Assembly: GCA_027490155.1 (NCBI GenBank)
Contig: JAIXYP010000044.1
Coordinates: 1 to 32,160 of the forward strand
Direction of reading: 5' to 3'
DNA length: 32,160 nucleotides
From: Cytophagaceae bacterium
GTDB lineage: Bacteria > Bacteroidota > Bacteroidia > Cytophagales > Flexibacteraceae
This document shows positions 24,419 to 32,160 of this stretch, piece after piece. The position numbers and the translations under genes were made by a program. Position 1 is the first letter of the stretch. The number at the start of each line of letters is the position of its first letter. The notes below the pieces were generated by a model. That model was not told the origin of the DNA, made no database searches, and was given only the letters and a program-made list of their open reading frames with translations.

Positions 24419-25837
24419 ATGCAGGCGTACCCTTTGGGCTCTGCATCCGGATTGCTTGCCAACCAAACCACCACTATGTTTTTTCTATCGTTGGCAGCTG
24501 ATAAGCTGACTGCTTTGCCCCATCTGGGTCTTATTTTCCTGCAGCGGGTGGCCACTGCGCCCGTTCCCGAGCCGCCTGCCGATCGCACTAGTCTGGAGCT
24601 CAAGATCATCGCCGGGCTTTTTGTGCTGGTAATGCTCCTGCTTGATCTCTATGTTTTTCAGGCGATCAGGACGGCGTTCGGGAAACTCGCAGCCAAGAAA
24701 CGAACCTACATCTATGGGGTCTATTGGTCGCTGACCGCTATTACAGTCGGTTTGCTTGTTGCCATGGCCTTAATCCCTGCCCCTGAAGTCTCGCGGTCGT
24801 TCCGCTGGGCGGTTACGGGTTGGGTTTCGATCTGGGTGCCTGCTAAGCTGATTGTGGCATTCTTCCTCACCGTAGATGACTTAATCAGGCTGGCCCGCTG
24901 GGTGAAGTCTTGGTTTGTGCCTGCACCAACTGGTATGGGTGGCGAGACCATCAGCCGCAGTCAGTTTATCGCCCAGGCAGCCTTGGTTACGAGTTCTATC
25001 CCTGTTTTGGCCACTAGCTGGGGCATTTGGCGTGGGGCTTATGCCTATCGGGTCGAGACGGTTGAGGTGCCGATCAGAGGCCTACCAAAAGGATTTGATG
25101 GTTACCGCATTGTTCAGCTCAGTGATGCGCATACCGGTAGTTTCAACAAACACGAGGCCGTTGCCAAAGGGATTGCCTTGGCCAATGCACAGAAGCCTGA
25201 TGTGATTTTCTTTACGGGTGATCTGGTCAACAATGTGGCCGACGAGGTTGCTGACTATTTTGACCTTTATGCCCAGCTGAAGGCTCCGGGAGGGGTATAT
25301 AGTATCTTGGGTAACCATGACTATGGCACCTATGCCCAATGGATCCCGAAAGAGGCGCGTGTGTTTTTGGTAAATGATGTCATCGCGATGCACAAGAAGC
25401 TAGGCTGGGATATCTTACTCAACGAGCACCGCACCCTGAGCCGGAATGGCGATCAGATTAACCTCCTAGGGGTTGAAAACTGGGGTACAGGTCGTTTCCC
25501 ACGCAAGGGCGACATGCAGAAGGCCAAGGCCAATATGCCAAACCTGCCTGTCAACATTCTGATGAGCCATGACCCTAGCCATTGGGATGCGCAAATCCGT
25601 CCCGAACACCCTGATATCAATCTGACCTTAAGCGGCCATACGCATGGTATGCAGTTCGGCGTTGAGATCCCCGGCTTTAAGTGGAGCCCTGTGCAATACC
25701 GCTACAAACAATGGGGTGGTCTCTATACCGAAGGCGATCAACACCTGTATGTTAACCGTGGGTTTGGCTTTATTGGTTTCCCGGGCCGCATCGGCATGCC
25801 GCCAGAGGTAACGGTATTGGTGCTACGCCAAGCCTAA
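24419..25837 (+). CDS. Membrane-bound metallophosphoesterase
   Basis: A 472-residue protein with three hydrophobic segments at its N-terminus (about residues 60-82, 97-118 and 128-150), a loop with an SRSQFIAQAALV segment, and a calcineurin-like phosphoesterase domain from about 220. The metal-binding motifs are complete: D236-A-H238, GD (267-268), GNHD (298-301), a downstream SHDP, and SGHTHG. The family hydrolyses phosphomonoesters or phosphodiesters using two metal ions; membrane-linked forms often act on lipid or nucleotide substrates, which cannot be told here. An alternative start is the ATG at 24476 (Met20). The 219 bases before it hold no clear element apart from a short hairpin near 24202. 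Confidence 0.88.
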   Translation: MQAYPLGSASGLLANQTTTMFFLSLAADKLTALPHLGLIFLQRVATAPVPEPPADRTSLELKIIAGLFVLVMLLLDLYVFQAIRTAFGKLAAKKRTYIYGVYWSLTAITVGLLVAMALIPAPEVSRSFRWAVTGWVSIWVPAKLIVAFFLTVDDLIRLARWVKSWFVPAPTGMGGETISRSQFIAQAALVTSSIPVLATSWGIWRGAYAYRVETVEVPIRGLPKGFDGYRIVQLSDAHTGSFNKHEAVAKGIALANAQKPDVIFFTGDLVNNVADEVADYFDLYAQLKAPGGVYSILGNHDYGTYAQWIPKEARVFLVNDVIAMHKKLGWDILLNEHRTLSRNGDQINLLGVENWGTGRFPRKGDMQKAKANMPNLPVNILMSHDPSHWDAQIRPEHPDINLTLSGHTHGMQFGVEIPGFKWSPVQYRYKQWGGLYTEGDQHLYVNRGFGFIGFPGRIGMPPEVTVLVLRQA

Positions 25838-25852
25838 GATCTGTCAGACCTT

Positions 25853-27010
25853 TTACCTGTTGGCATAGGCCATGATCTTGTCTGCTGCGGCTTGCATTAG
25901 GGCCTCGTCCTTCGCAAAGCAAAAACGCAAAAGCCGTTGGTCGTTCCCCTGATGGTAGAAACTAGACACGGGTATTCCTGTTACGCCTGCCGCCGTCGTT
26001 AGCTCGATGGCAAAGTCTTTGTCGGGTAGATTACTCAGGGCCGTGTAGTCATAGAGTTGGAAGTAGGTGCCCTCGCAGTCCAAAGGCACTAGCGGAGTAG
26101 GTGCAAAGGCCGATAACATCTGGTCCCGTTTCGTTTGGTAGAATGCCGAAAGCCCTAGGTAGTGTTCCGTTTGGCCTAGGAATGTTGCCAAGGCATGTTG
26201 CAGGGGTGTGAAGCTCGCAAACGTGAGGTATTGATGGATTTTGCGCAGCTCGGCCGTTAGGTGGGCTGGTGCCAAGGCATACCCCAACTTGAATCCCGTG
26301 GCGTGGTAGGTCTTGCCAAAACTATGGATGACAATCGCCCGCTCATAGAGATCTGGATACCGCAGGATACTTTCGTGTTGTCGACCGTCAAACGTGATGT
26401 GTTCGTACACCTCGTCCGCGATGATGATCAGGTCATGCGCCTCGGCCAATCTACCTAGCTGCTGGATGTCATCCGTGGACCAGATCGTGCCCGTTGGGTT
26501 GTGGGGCGTATTGATGACTATTGCCTTCGTTTTGGGGTTGATCAGCTGGCGGATGTGGTCCCAATCTGGGCTATAAGTAGGGTAGAGCAGGTCCGAATAG
26601 CGAGGCACGCCACCGTTCAGCAAAATGGCAGGTCCGTAGCTATCATAGCAGGGCTGCAATAAAATTACCTCATCCCCTGGGGCTGTGATGCAAGTCGCAA
26701 TGGCTGCAAACAGGGCCTCAGTCCCACCACTACAGACCGTTATCTCACTGACCGGATCTGGCTGGTAACCATAGCCAAGCAAATTTTTGTTGCTGATCGC
26801 CTCGCGCAAAGTCATTAGGCCTTCCATGGGGGCGTATTGGTTATGGCCGGCCACCATCGCCTCTGTGACCAGCGCTATCAGGTCTGGGTGCGGCTGGAAA
26901 CTCGGGAATCCCTGCCCCAGGTTGATCGCCCCATGCTGCTGCGCCAATCGGGACATGGTCGTGAATATGGTGGTTCCGATGTGGGGGAGGCGGGACTGGA
27001 TTGGTGGCAT
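25853..27010 (-). CDS. Class I/II pyridoxal-phosphate aminotransferase
   Basis: A 385-residue cytoplasmic enzyme with all residues of fold type I aminotransferases: the N-terminal INLGQGFPSF, the PLP-phosphate region SGGTEAL (94-100), N171-P-T-G, D199 and Y202, and the Schiff-base lysine K233 in SFGKTYHATGFKLGY. That last motif and the ending resemble methionine aminotransferase (YbdL) and kynurenine aminotransferase III, so methionine or a related keto-acid exchange is the likely activity. The length is normal. It converges on the phosphoesterase gene, with 15 bases between them, and is divergent from the xerD gene. Confidence 0.92.
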   Translation of the reverse strand: MPPIQSRLPHIGTTIFTTMSRLAQQHGAINLGQGFPSFQPHPDLIALVTEAMVAGHNQYAPMEGLMTLREAISNKNLLGYGYQPDPVSEITVCSGGTEALFAAIATCITAPGDEVILLQPCYDSYGPAILLNGGVPRYSDLLYPTYSPDWDHIRQLINPKTKAIVINTPHNPTGTIWSTDDIQQLGRLAEAHDLIIIADEVYEHITFDGRQHESILRYPDLYERAIVIHSFGKTYHATGFKLGYALAPAHLTAELRKIHQYLTFASFTPLQHALATFLGQTEHYLGLSAFYQTKRDQMLSAFAPTPLVPLDCEGTYFQLYDYTALSNLPDKDFAIELTTAAGVTGIPVSSFYHQGNDQRLLRFCFAKDEALMQAAADKIMAYANR

Positions 27011-27149
27011 TGGGGTGGGTTGGGGACAAGGATTCTGACGCTGAAGTGGCCTAATCTAGGGCAAGATAATCTACCCTTGTTCTACAAAGATCTATTCAGG
27101 ATTAACTTGCTGCAAAGTCAGATGTTATTGCCTCCAAAGCAATCCGCCA

Positions 27150-27159
27150 AAACTAGTTT
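27150..27159. promoter_or_regulatory. 10-bp palindrome directly before the xerD ATG
   Basis: AAACTAGTTT is a perfect palindrome abutting the start codon at 27160. On the minus strand it contains part of TAGTTTTG (27155-27148), a -7-like octamer. Its role is uncertain. Confidence 0.25.
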
Positions 27160-28185
27160 ATGCCCACCCCCACCTGGCGCTTAGCCCTATCGTCCTACCT
27201 GATGCACTTGCGGCTAGAGCGTGCCTTGGCATCTAATAGTCAGGAGGCCTATCAGCGGGATTTGGTGGTGCTGGCCGAGTTTTTAGCCACCTTCCCGGAG
27301 TTGGTGGAGGATACAAATACGAGTGACATTTCTAGTTCTGTTTTGGTATCGACCCAAGAGCCATCCACCCAATCTGAAGGTGTGCAGGCAGAGCCAGTGG
27401 TGGCTATAAAGCTGGGCATGGTGGATCAGGCACACCTAGGGGCATTTCTGGTATATCTGAATGAGCTGGGGTTGGCAGCTAGTTCACAAGCGAGGATGCT
27501 ATCCGCTATCAAGTCCTTCTTTCGGTATGCTTATCAGGAGCAATGGACCGGTACGGATCCATCTGCTGGCATCAGTACCCCAACTACGGAGCGTTATCTA
27601 CCTACCGTGCTTGAGGTGGAGGAAGTTAATGCAATGATCGAGGCCATCGACCTAAGTCTGCCAGAAGGTATCCGTAACCGAGCGATGGTCGAAACGCTCT
27701 ATGGATCTGGCCTGCGGGTGTCGGAGCTAACAGGTTTGCGGCTGACTCAGTACTTTCAGGATCTGGATTTGCTGCGTGTGATCGGCAAACGCAACAAAGA
27801 GCGTTTGGTACCGATCAGCCCGGATTGCGCCAAGTACATCGGTCAATACTTAGAGTATGTCCGTCCTAAGCTTGTACCAACTAAAGGTAGCGAGGATATC
27901 ATGTTCCTGAATCGGCGTGGGGCAGGGCTCACACGGGTGATGGTCTTTATCATTATCAAAAAGTTGGCAGCACAGGCTGGCATCACCAAGACCGTGAGTC
28001 CGCATACCTTGCGGCATAGTTTTGCGACCCATTTGCTAGAAGGTGGAGCCTCTTTGCGGGTTATCCAGGACCTATTAGGGCACGAGTCCATCACCACCAC
28101 CGAGATCTACACCCACCTTGACATGGGCTACTTGCGCGATACCATCAGCCGATTTCATCCACGGGGTCAGGCCATTGGCTCATAA
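27160..28185 (+). CDS. xerD: Tyrosine recombinase, XerC/XerD type
   Basis: A 341-residue recombinase with an N-terminal SAM-like core-binding domain and a C-terminal catalytic domain with all active residues: R186 (SGLRVSEL), K210 (IGKRNKER), H282 and R285 (HTLRHSFATHL), H308 (LLGHES) and the nucleophile Y317 (EIYTHLD). XerCD proteins resolve chromosome dimers at dif during division. The C-terminus is close to XerD, but XerC cannot be excluded without an alignment. A 40-residue Ser/Thr/Glu-rich insertion (about 48-86) in the N-terminal domain makes it longer than the usual 300. No integrase-type neighbours or attachment sites are seen, so a housekeeping role is more likely than a mobile one. 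Confidence 0.88.
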   Translation: MPTPTWRLALSSYLMHLRLERALASNSQEAYQRDLVVLAEFLATFPELVEDTNTSDISSSVLVSTQEPSTQSEGVQAEPVVAIKLGMVDQAHLGAFLVYLNELGLAASSQARMLSAIKSFFRYAYQEQWTGTDPSAGISTPTTERYLPTVLEVEEVNAMIEAIDLSLPEGIRNRAMVETLYGSGLRVSELTGLRLTQYFQDLDLLRVIGKRNKERLVPISPDCAKYIGQYLEYVRPKLVPTKGSEDIMFLNRRGAGLTRVMVFIIIKKLAAQAGITKTVSPHTLRHSFATHLLEGGASLRVIQDLLGHESITTTEIYTHLDMGYLRDTISRFHPRGQAIGS

Positions 28186-28355
28186 TCTTGCCCTAATACC
28201 GATATTTGCCTATCTTGATCTTGGTCGTGGAGCTTAAGGTTTTACAAACTAACAGCCTTGCGATCAGGAGCTATACCTGAATAGCATCTCCCCAAACGGC
28301 AACATATTGCCTCTTGACCATTACCTATTATCACCATCAATTACTACCTGCCATC

Positions 28356-28976
28356 ATGGCCAGTACAACCACTCACGTCGACAAGGCACTCTTGGCCAAC
28401 CCAATGACCTTTGAGGCCTACTATCAACTGAGTCAAGATCGCTTTGCGGAGGGGCGCACAACCAGCGAAGATCCACACTACAACACAGACGAAATCCTTG
28501 ACTATGCCAAGGTCAATTTGGCCCGTATGAAACGCCTGCTCAAGACCATTGACCTAAGCCCAGGACTTGAGGCCGCCTTGGCCAAAATCAGCAAACCGCA
28601 AACTTGGGTGTTGCTCACCGAAAGCTGGTGTGGGGATGCTGCCCAGCTGGTGCCACTTATCGCCCAGATGGCCGAGGTCAACCCTCTAGTAACCCTGCAA
28701 GTCTATCTGCGGGATCAAAACCTAGGCTTGATGGACCAGTTCTTGACCAATGGCGGTCGTTCAATCCCGAAGCTCATCGCCCTAGAGCCTGATACTTTTA
28801 CCATCCTAGGTACTTGGGGACCGCGCCCTGCTGCAGCCCAGTACTTGATGGACGAGCTCAAAAAACAGCAGCTGCCCTTCCCCGAGCTGGCCACCAAGCT
28901 GCACAGCTGGTATGCCGACGATCAGACCATGTCGGCCCAGGCAGAGCTAACAATGGCTATTGATTCGTGGGCCTAA
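28356..28976 (+). CDS. Thioredoxin-fold protein with WCGD motif
   Basis: The ATG at 28356 is chosen over an upstream TTG at 28314. The 206-residue cytoplasmic protein has an N-terminal helical part and a thioredoxin fold (WVLLTESWCGDAAQLVP, with cis-Pro in RSIPKLIAL). The usual CxxC is replaced by C92-G-D-A, so the second Cys is absent. This WCGDAAQ pattern is a known feature of a thioredoxin-like family (thioredoxin_9), whose activity is poorly known. Classic disulfide exchange is unlikely; one-Cys redox chemistry or binding is possible. It lies alone, 170 bases after xerD. Confidence 0.85.
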   Translation: MASTTTHVDKALLANPMTFEAYYQLSQDRFAEGRTTSEDPHYNTDEILDYAKVNLARMKRLLKTIDLSPGLEAALAKISKPQTWVLLTESWCGDAAQLVPLIAQMAEVNPLVTLQVYLRDQNLGLMDQFLTNGGRSIPKLIALEPDTFTILGTWGPRPAAAQYLMDELKKQQLPFPELATKLHSWYADDQTMSAQAELTMAIDSWA

Positions 28977-29033
28977 TTTTGTCCTGCAACTGGTCTATAC
29001 TACAAAATTTAATGCCCCACTAATGGCCAAAAT

Positions 29034-29063
29034 CGGGCCGTTTGTCAAGTTTCGGGTCGTTTG
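29034..29063 (+). repeat. Direct repeats upstream of the GEVED gene promoter
   Basis: CGGGCCGTTTG (29034-29044) and CGGGTCGTTTG (29053-29063) lie 19 bases apart, about two helical turns, and just upstream of the promoter candidate at 29087. They could be regulator half-sites. Confidence 0.3.
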
Positions 29064-29086
29064 GGCAGGTTTTAACAAGCCTGTGG

Positions 29087-29119
29087 TTGCGCATTTCGAG
29101 GCTGAACCCCTTATATTTA
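29087..29119 (+). promoter_or_regulatory. Candidate promoter of the GEVED-repeat gene
   Basis: TTG (29087-29089), 22 bases, TATATTTA (29112-29119). Transcription would start near 29126, 28 bases before the ATG at 29154. Confidence 0.45.
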
Positions 29120-29153
29120 CGACTTGACATCTTTTTTAGTCAGCTATATACCA

Positions 29154-31511
29154 ATGAAAAAACTCTTACTCCTAGCTCTAGTTTGCTGTTTCGGCATCCT
29201 AAAGGCTAATGCGCAGTATTGCACCGCCGCACAAACCAATACCTGCGGTGCGACGACCATCATCCCTGCCATGTCAGCAACAGGTTCCACATTTGCTCCG
29301 AACCTTCCGACTGCCTGTACAGGGACGGTGCCAATCTTTACCTTAGGCACGACTGGTACGGACGTTCTGGCGCTTGCACCGGGCTCGACCTCAACCTTCA
29401 CCGTCACAAATACGGGAGCATCGTCTGACTTGTCGATCTGGATAGATTTTGATAACAACCAATTGTACGATGCCACTGAGTGGTTTGATCTTGGCCGGGG
29501 TGTGGCCGCCAATGCGGTTACAAGTGCAACCATCGTTGTGCCAGCCAATGCTACCGGAACAGTAGGGGCGCGTATCCGTGTCCGTGGTGCCACCTTTGGC
29601 AACAATGCTACAGATGCTTGTACTAGCTTCCTGTCTGGTTGCTCTTATGACCTGACCGCAAGTTTTACCCCGCTTACAGCTTGTAGCAGTGCACCAGCTA
29701 CCCCTATCCTAAATAATACCTCACTTGCGATTTGTGCTGGTGACAGTGTTAACCTACGCTATACCAATGCACCAGCCGAGTCTGGTCTGGTAACGTTGTG
29801 GGAGACTTCTACCGACAATGGTTCCACTTGGCTTCCTGCCCCAGGCAACAATACTAACTTTGTCTATAACGTCAAAGGACGCAATGGTGCTGCTCAATAT
29901 CGCATCAATGTGCGTTGTGGCATTGGTGGCACAGCCTCTGTTAGTGCAGGTGTGCCTGTTACGATCAATGACCCTAGCGCTTGTTATTGTACCCCATCGC
30001 ATGGTGCCAACTGTGGCGATGCCCAACTTTTTACGGCCGTCACCGCTCCTGGTGGTTTTGCTCCGATTATGCCAACCGTATGTTCAGGAACTGGCGGTTA
30101 CACTTCTGCTCCGTTTGGTCGCTCTGCTGATACCTTGGTTCTGACTCAGGGGGCATCTACGACAATTGACTTTACTACTGGTACTGCTGCTATCATGGGT
30201 TCCTTCTGGATTGATTTCAACCGTAACGGATCTTTTGAGGCTTCTGAGTGGTTTGATATTGGCCGTACTTTGGCAGCAAGCAGCACTACGCCACTGACAG
30301 TCTTAGTGCCTGGCACTGGCCCAACAGGTACAACCCAAGCACGTGTGCGTACACGCCTAACCGGCAACATCAACGGTGCAGGTGATGCTTGTAACACAAC
30401 ATTCGGCTCTGGTGGTAGCATTGACTTTAATGTCATCATCAAGGCTGGTACCCCATGTGCTGGTACGCCATCTGCTGCTACCATTACCTCTGACTCTACT
30501 AGCCTTTGTGCTACACAACAATCCGTCCTGCGTGCCGCTAACCTGTCATCAGGATCTGGCCTTGCGTTCGAGTGGCAAGTTTCTAACGATGGTGGTGCTA
30601 ACTGGGCGGCCGCTCAAGGTACCAATACCAATCCTACCTATACCTTCCTAGGTTCTTACCTTACAGGTGCTGGTTCTGTCCAAGTACGTTTCGCTTCTAC
30701 CTGTGCTGGTGTCACGACCAACTCAAACGTGGTCACCATTGCTGCCAAGTCTGTTTCTGCTTGTATTTGCAAACCTACGCACTCAGCCTGTACAGCTAAT
30801 GATCTGGTCAGCTCGATGTCTGTCAGTGGTCAGGCCTTCAGTCCTACTTTGCCAGTTGACTGCAGTGGTAATACCAACGGCTTCTTTACCCTTGCTGGTA
30901 CTAGGGCGAGTGATACGCTTGTATTGCCAATCGGTATTCTTACAACACTTACAGTAGCAACCTCTGCATCATCTACTGGTGACGTCAATGGCTCTGTCTG
31001 GATTGATTATAACAACAACGGATCACTAGAAGCTTCTGAGTGGACTGACCTTGGTCGTACCATCACCGCTGGTTCTACTGTCACCGCTGACCTTACGGCC
31101 CCTGCTACTTATGCTGGTGTTGTCCTAGGTCGCGTTCGTACACGCGCTGCTGCATCTCCTAATGCTGCGATAGATGCATGTACCGGATTCGGCTCTGGTG
31201 TTGGTTATGATTTCCCTGTCCTTATCACTGGTACTGTAGGCCTAAGGCATAACATGACCCTCCAGAATGCTATCCGCGTCTATCCTAACCCAGCTAACAA
31301 GCAGGTTAGCGTCTCGATGCCAACATTGACAGACGGTAAGGTTACCTTCACGATCACTGACCTTAGCGGACGTGTTGTTAGCCAACTGAGCCCTGCAAGC
31401 GTTAGCAATGGTACGTATGTCCTTCCGCTTGACCTAGCCCCAGGCGCCTATCAGCTGAGCACCATCACCACCAACGGTGTGGCGCATACCAAGCTCGTCG
31501 TACAGCAATAA
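29154..31511 (+). CDS. Large T9SS-secreted protein with three GEVED modules
   Basis: The ATG at 29154 starts a signal peptide (MKKLLLLALVCCFGILKANA, cleavage at AQ), so it is preferred over an upstream alternative. The 785-residue protein has three similar modules (about 22-172, 278-432, 538-692), each beginning with a Cys-rich YCTPxH-like segment and containing the GEVED-type core WIDFNxNGxxxxxEW.DLGR and a following R-V-R strand. Two Ig-like segments (178-272 and 435-531; each with a WE(T/V)S.DGG.W pattern) lie between them. A T9SS type A sorting domain ends the protein (704-785: RVYPNPANKQV to LVVQQ). It is probably a surface or extracellular adhesin or structural protein; no catalytic site is visible. 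A strong terminator follows. Confidence 0.9.
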   Translation: MKKLLLLALVCCFGILKANAQYCTAAQTNTCGATTIIPAMSATGSTFAPNLPTACTGTVPIFTLGTTGTDVLALAPGSTSTFTVTNTGASSDLSIWIDFDNNQLYDATEWFDLGRGVAANAVTSATIVVPANATGTVGARIRVRGATFGNNATDACTSFLSGCSYDLTASFTPLTACSSAPATPILNNTSLAICAGDSVNLRYTNAPAESGLVTLWETSTDNGSTWLPAPGNNTNFVYNVKGRNGAAQYRINVRCGIGGTASVSAGVPVTINDPSACYCTPSHGANCGDAQLFTAVTAPGGFAPIMPTVCSGTGGYTSAPFGRSADTLVLTQGASTTIDFTTGTAAIMGSFWIDFNRNGSFEASEWFDIGRTLAASSTTPLTVLVPGTGPTGTTQARVRTRLTGNINGAGDACNTTFGSGGSIDFNVIIKAGTPCAGTPSAATITSDSTSLCATQQSVLRAANLSSGSGLAFEWQVSNDGGANWAAAQGTNTNPTYTFLGSYLTGAGSVQVRFASTCAGVTTNSNVVTIAAKSVSACICKPTHSACTANDLVSSMSVSGQAFSPTLPVDCSGNTNGFFTLAGTRASDTLVLPIGILTTLTVATSASSTGDVNGSVWIDYNNNGSLEASEWTDLGRTITAGSTVTADLTAPATYAGVVLGRVRTRAAASPNAAIDACTGFGSGVGYDFPVLITGTVGLRHNMTLQNAIRVYPNPANKQVSVSMPTLTDGKVTFTITDLSGRVVSQLSPASVSNGTYVLPLDLAPGAYQLSTITTNGVAHTKLVVQQ

Positions 31512-31565
31512 ATAATTGCAGCCCTCCCAGTGTTGCTGGCGGTCTAGCATAACAATAAGTACCCC

Positions 31566-31610
31566 AAGCCACCCTAGTTGCCTTCAGAAGCAGCTAGGGT
31601 GGCTTTTTTG
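31566..31610 (+). terminator. Rho-independent terminator after the GEVED gene
   Basis: A perfect 12-bp stem (31566-31577 with 31594-31605), extended by four further pairs inside (one a T-G pair), closes an 8-nt loop and is followed by six T. Confidence 0.92.
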
Positions 31611-31611
31611 G

Positions 31612-32114
31612 TGCTTGTCTGAACCTGTCTGACCTGGGATTAGTGGATTGCTTTTGTCAGAGCTCCGGTTCTAGGCATTCGTTTGTACTGACTTGCCCAT
31701 AACACCTTAAGGTACTATTGTACAAGAGTGCGAAAGGCTCTGTTCAGTGGGCTAGCATGTGGTGTCAAGGCTGCTACTGTATAGCATTGTGGCCCTACCC
31801 ATCAGCTGTTGCCTCGTGATGGCCTTAAACTGCCTAGGTTGGTGCACCAGGTCAGTAGGTAGCGGTTTATCGCATTAGGCATCGTGCATTGCCCAAAGAA
31901 GCGCTGCAGGTAATTGTGGCAGGACTTTTCGTTTTTTGGGGTCTGGCGAAAAAAATATCAGATCTGCATTTCGGGCCTCTTTTAAGCGTGATTGACCCAT
32001 TAGGTTCCGGCAGGATTAAATGCCCGAAAATACTTCTGCCCCAATAACCCCCTGAAAATGAGTCTACAGGGACCAACTCATAAAAATTTCTACAATTATT
32101 TTTGCGGTTAGTGC
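31612..32114. other. Gene-free stretch at the right end
   Basis: No convincing gene is seen on either strand. A 69-codon minus-strand frame (31867-32076) has no family-like content. A loose pairing of ATTTCGGGC near 31972 with GCCCGAAAAT near 32022 is the only other structure noticed. The region becomes AT-rich towards the end. Confidence 0.5.
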
Positions 32115-32144
32115 TTGCAAATCAAAACTGATCCTGCATCTTTG
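32115..32144 (+). promoter_or_regulatory. Promoter candidate pointing out of the window
   Basis: TTG (32115-32117), 19 bases, CATCTTTG (32137-32144), one base from the consensus TAnnTTTG. A gene on the plus strand should start shortly after base 32160. Confidence 0.4.
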
Positions 32145-32160
32145 CAATCCCAAACGGAAA

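Noticed and set aside
27160-28185. The tyrosine recombinase as a mobile-element integrase
   Set aside because: The sequence and full catalytic set fit XerC/XerD, the neighbours are housekeeping genes and no flanking repeats were found.
31867-32076. A 69-codon minus-strand frame near the right end
   Set aside because: It has no signal, domain or promoter, and the region is otherwise gene-free.

Overview
The window reads as a chromosomal segment of a member of the Bacteroidota. The signs are: three proteins ending in type IX secretion (T9SS) C-terminal sorting domains (1-600, 20536-22113, 29154-31511); promoter-like sites of the Bacteroidota form TTG-N19-22-TAnnTTT(G/A); a Rho factor with a very long disordered insert; and a birA / rsfS-ftsH neighbourhood. 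I cannot name the genus. Most of the DNA is of balanced composition and carries ordinary housekeeping genes. A few stretches are visibly AT-richer and look like accessory DNA: the WD40 gene near 6842-7921, the region 19212-20279, and the body of the T9SS gene at 20536.

Left part (1-9691): the 3' end of a T9SS cargo gene with its terminator; a SRPBCC-fold protein (minus); an Omp85/BamA-like outer-membrane barrel; a secreted thioredoxin-fold protein; a membrane protein with a PH-like domain (minus); a Glu/Leu/Phe/Val dehydrogenase (minus); an eight-repeat WD40 protein; a 474-base gap holding a start-less coding remnant and a hairpin; and a GT4 glycosyltransferase that converges on rho across a bidirectional terminator. 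Middle part (9828-19194): rho (minus) with a leader of about 0.4 kb; a Tat/lipobox Rieske protein; 5-formyltetrahydrofolate cyclo-ligase (minus); ftsH and rsfS (minus, probably one unit); birA, divergent from rsfS; and a SAM-dependent methyltransferase.

The most unusual part is 19164-20518. A pair of overlapping AT-rich genes of unknown function (an acidic 129-residue protein and a six-helix membrane protein) lies between two near-identical 48-bp direct repeats. Each repeat contains the last codons of a T9SS sorting domain, its stop codon and a complete promoter. The left copy forms the C-terminus of the methyltransferase. The right copy ends an orphan T9SS sorting domain that is 94% identical to the sorting domain of the next gene, with nearly all differences at synonymous sites. 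This looks like an exchangeable cassette, or the scar of recombination between tandem T9SS genes. An assembly error at the repeat must be excluded.

Right part (20536-32160): the T9SS cargo gene, a GT2 glycosyltransferase (minus), a membrane-anchored LysM protein, a membrane metallophosphoesterase, a class I aminotransferase (minus), a XerD-type recombinase, a thioredoxin-fold protein with a WCGD motif, a large GEVED-repeat T9SS protein with a strong terminator, and a final gene-free stretch ending in a promoter that points out of the window. No rRNA, tRNA, CRISPR array or transposase gene was seen.
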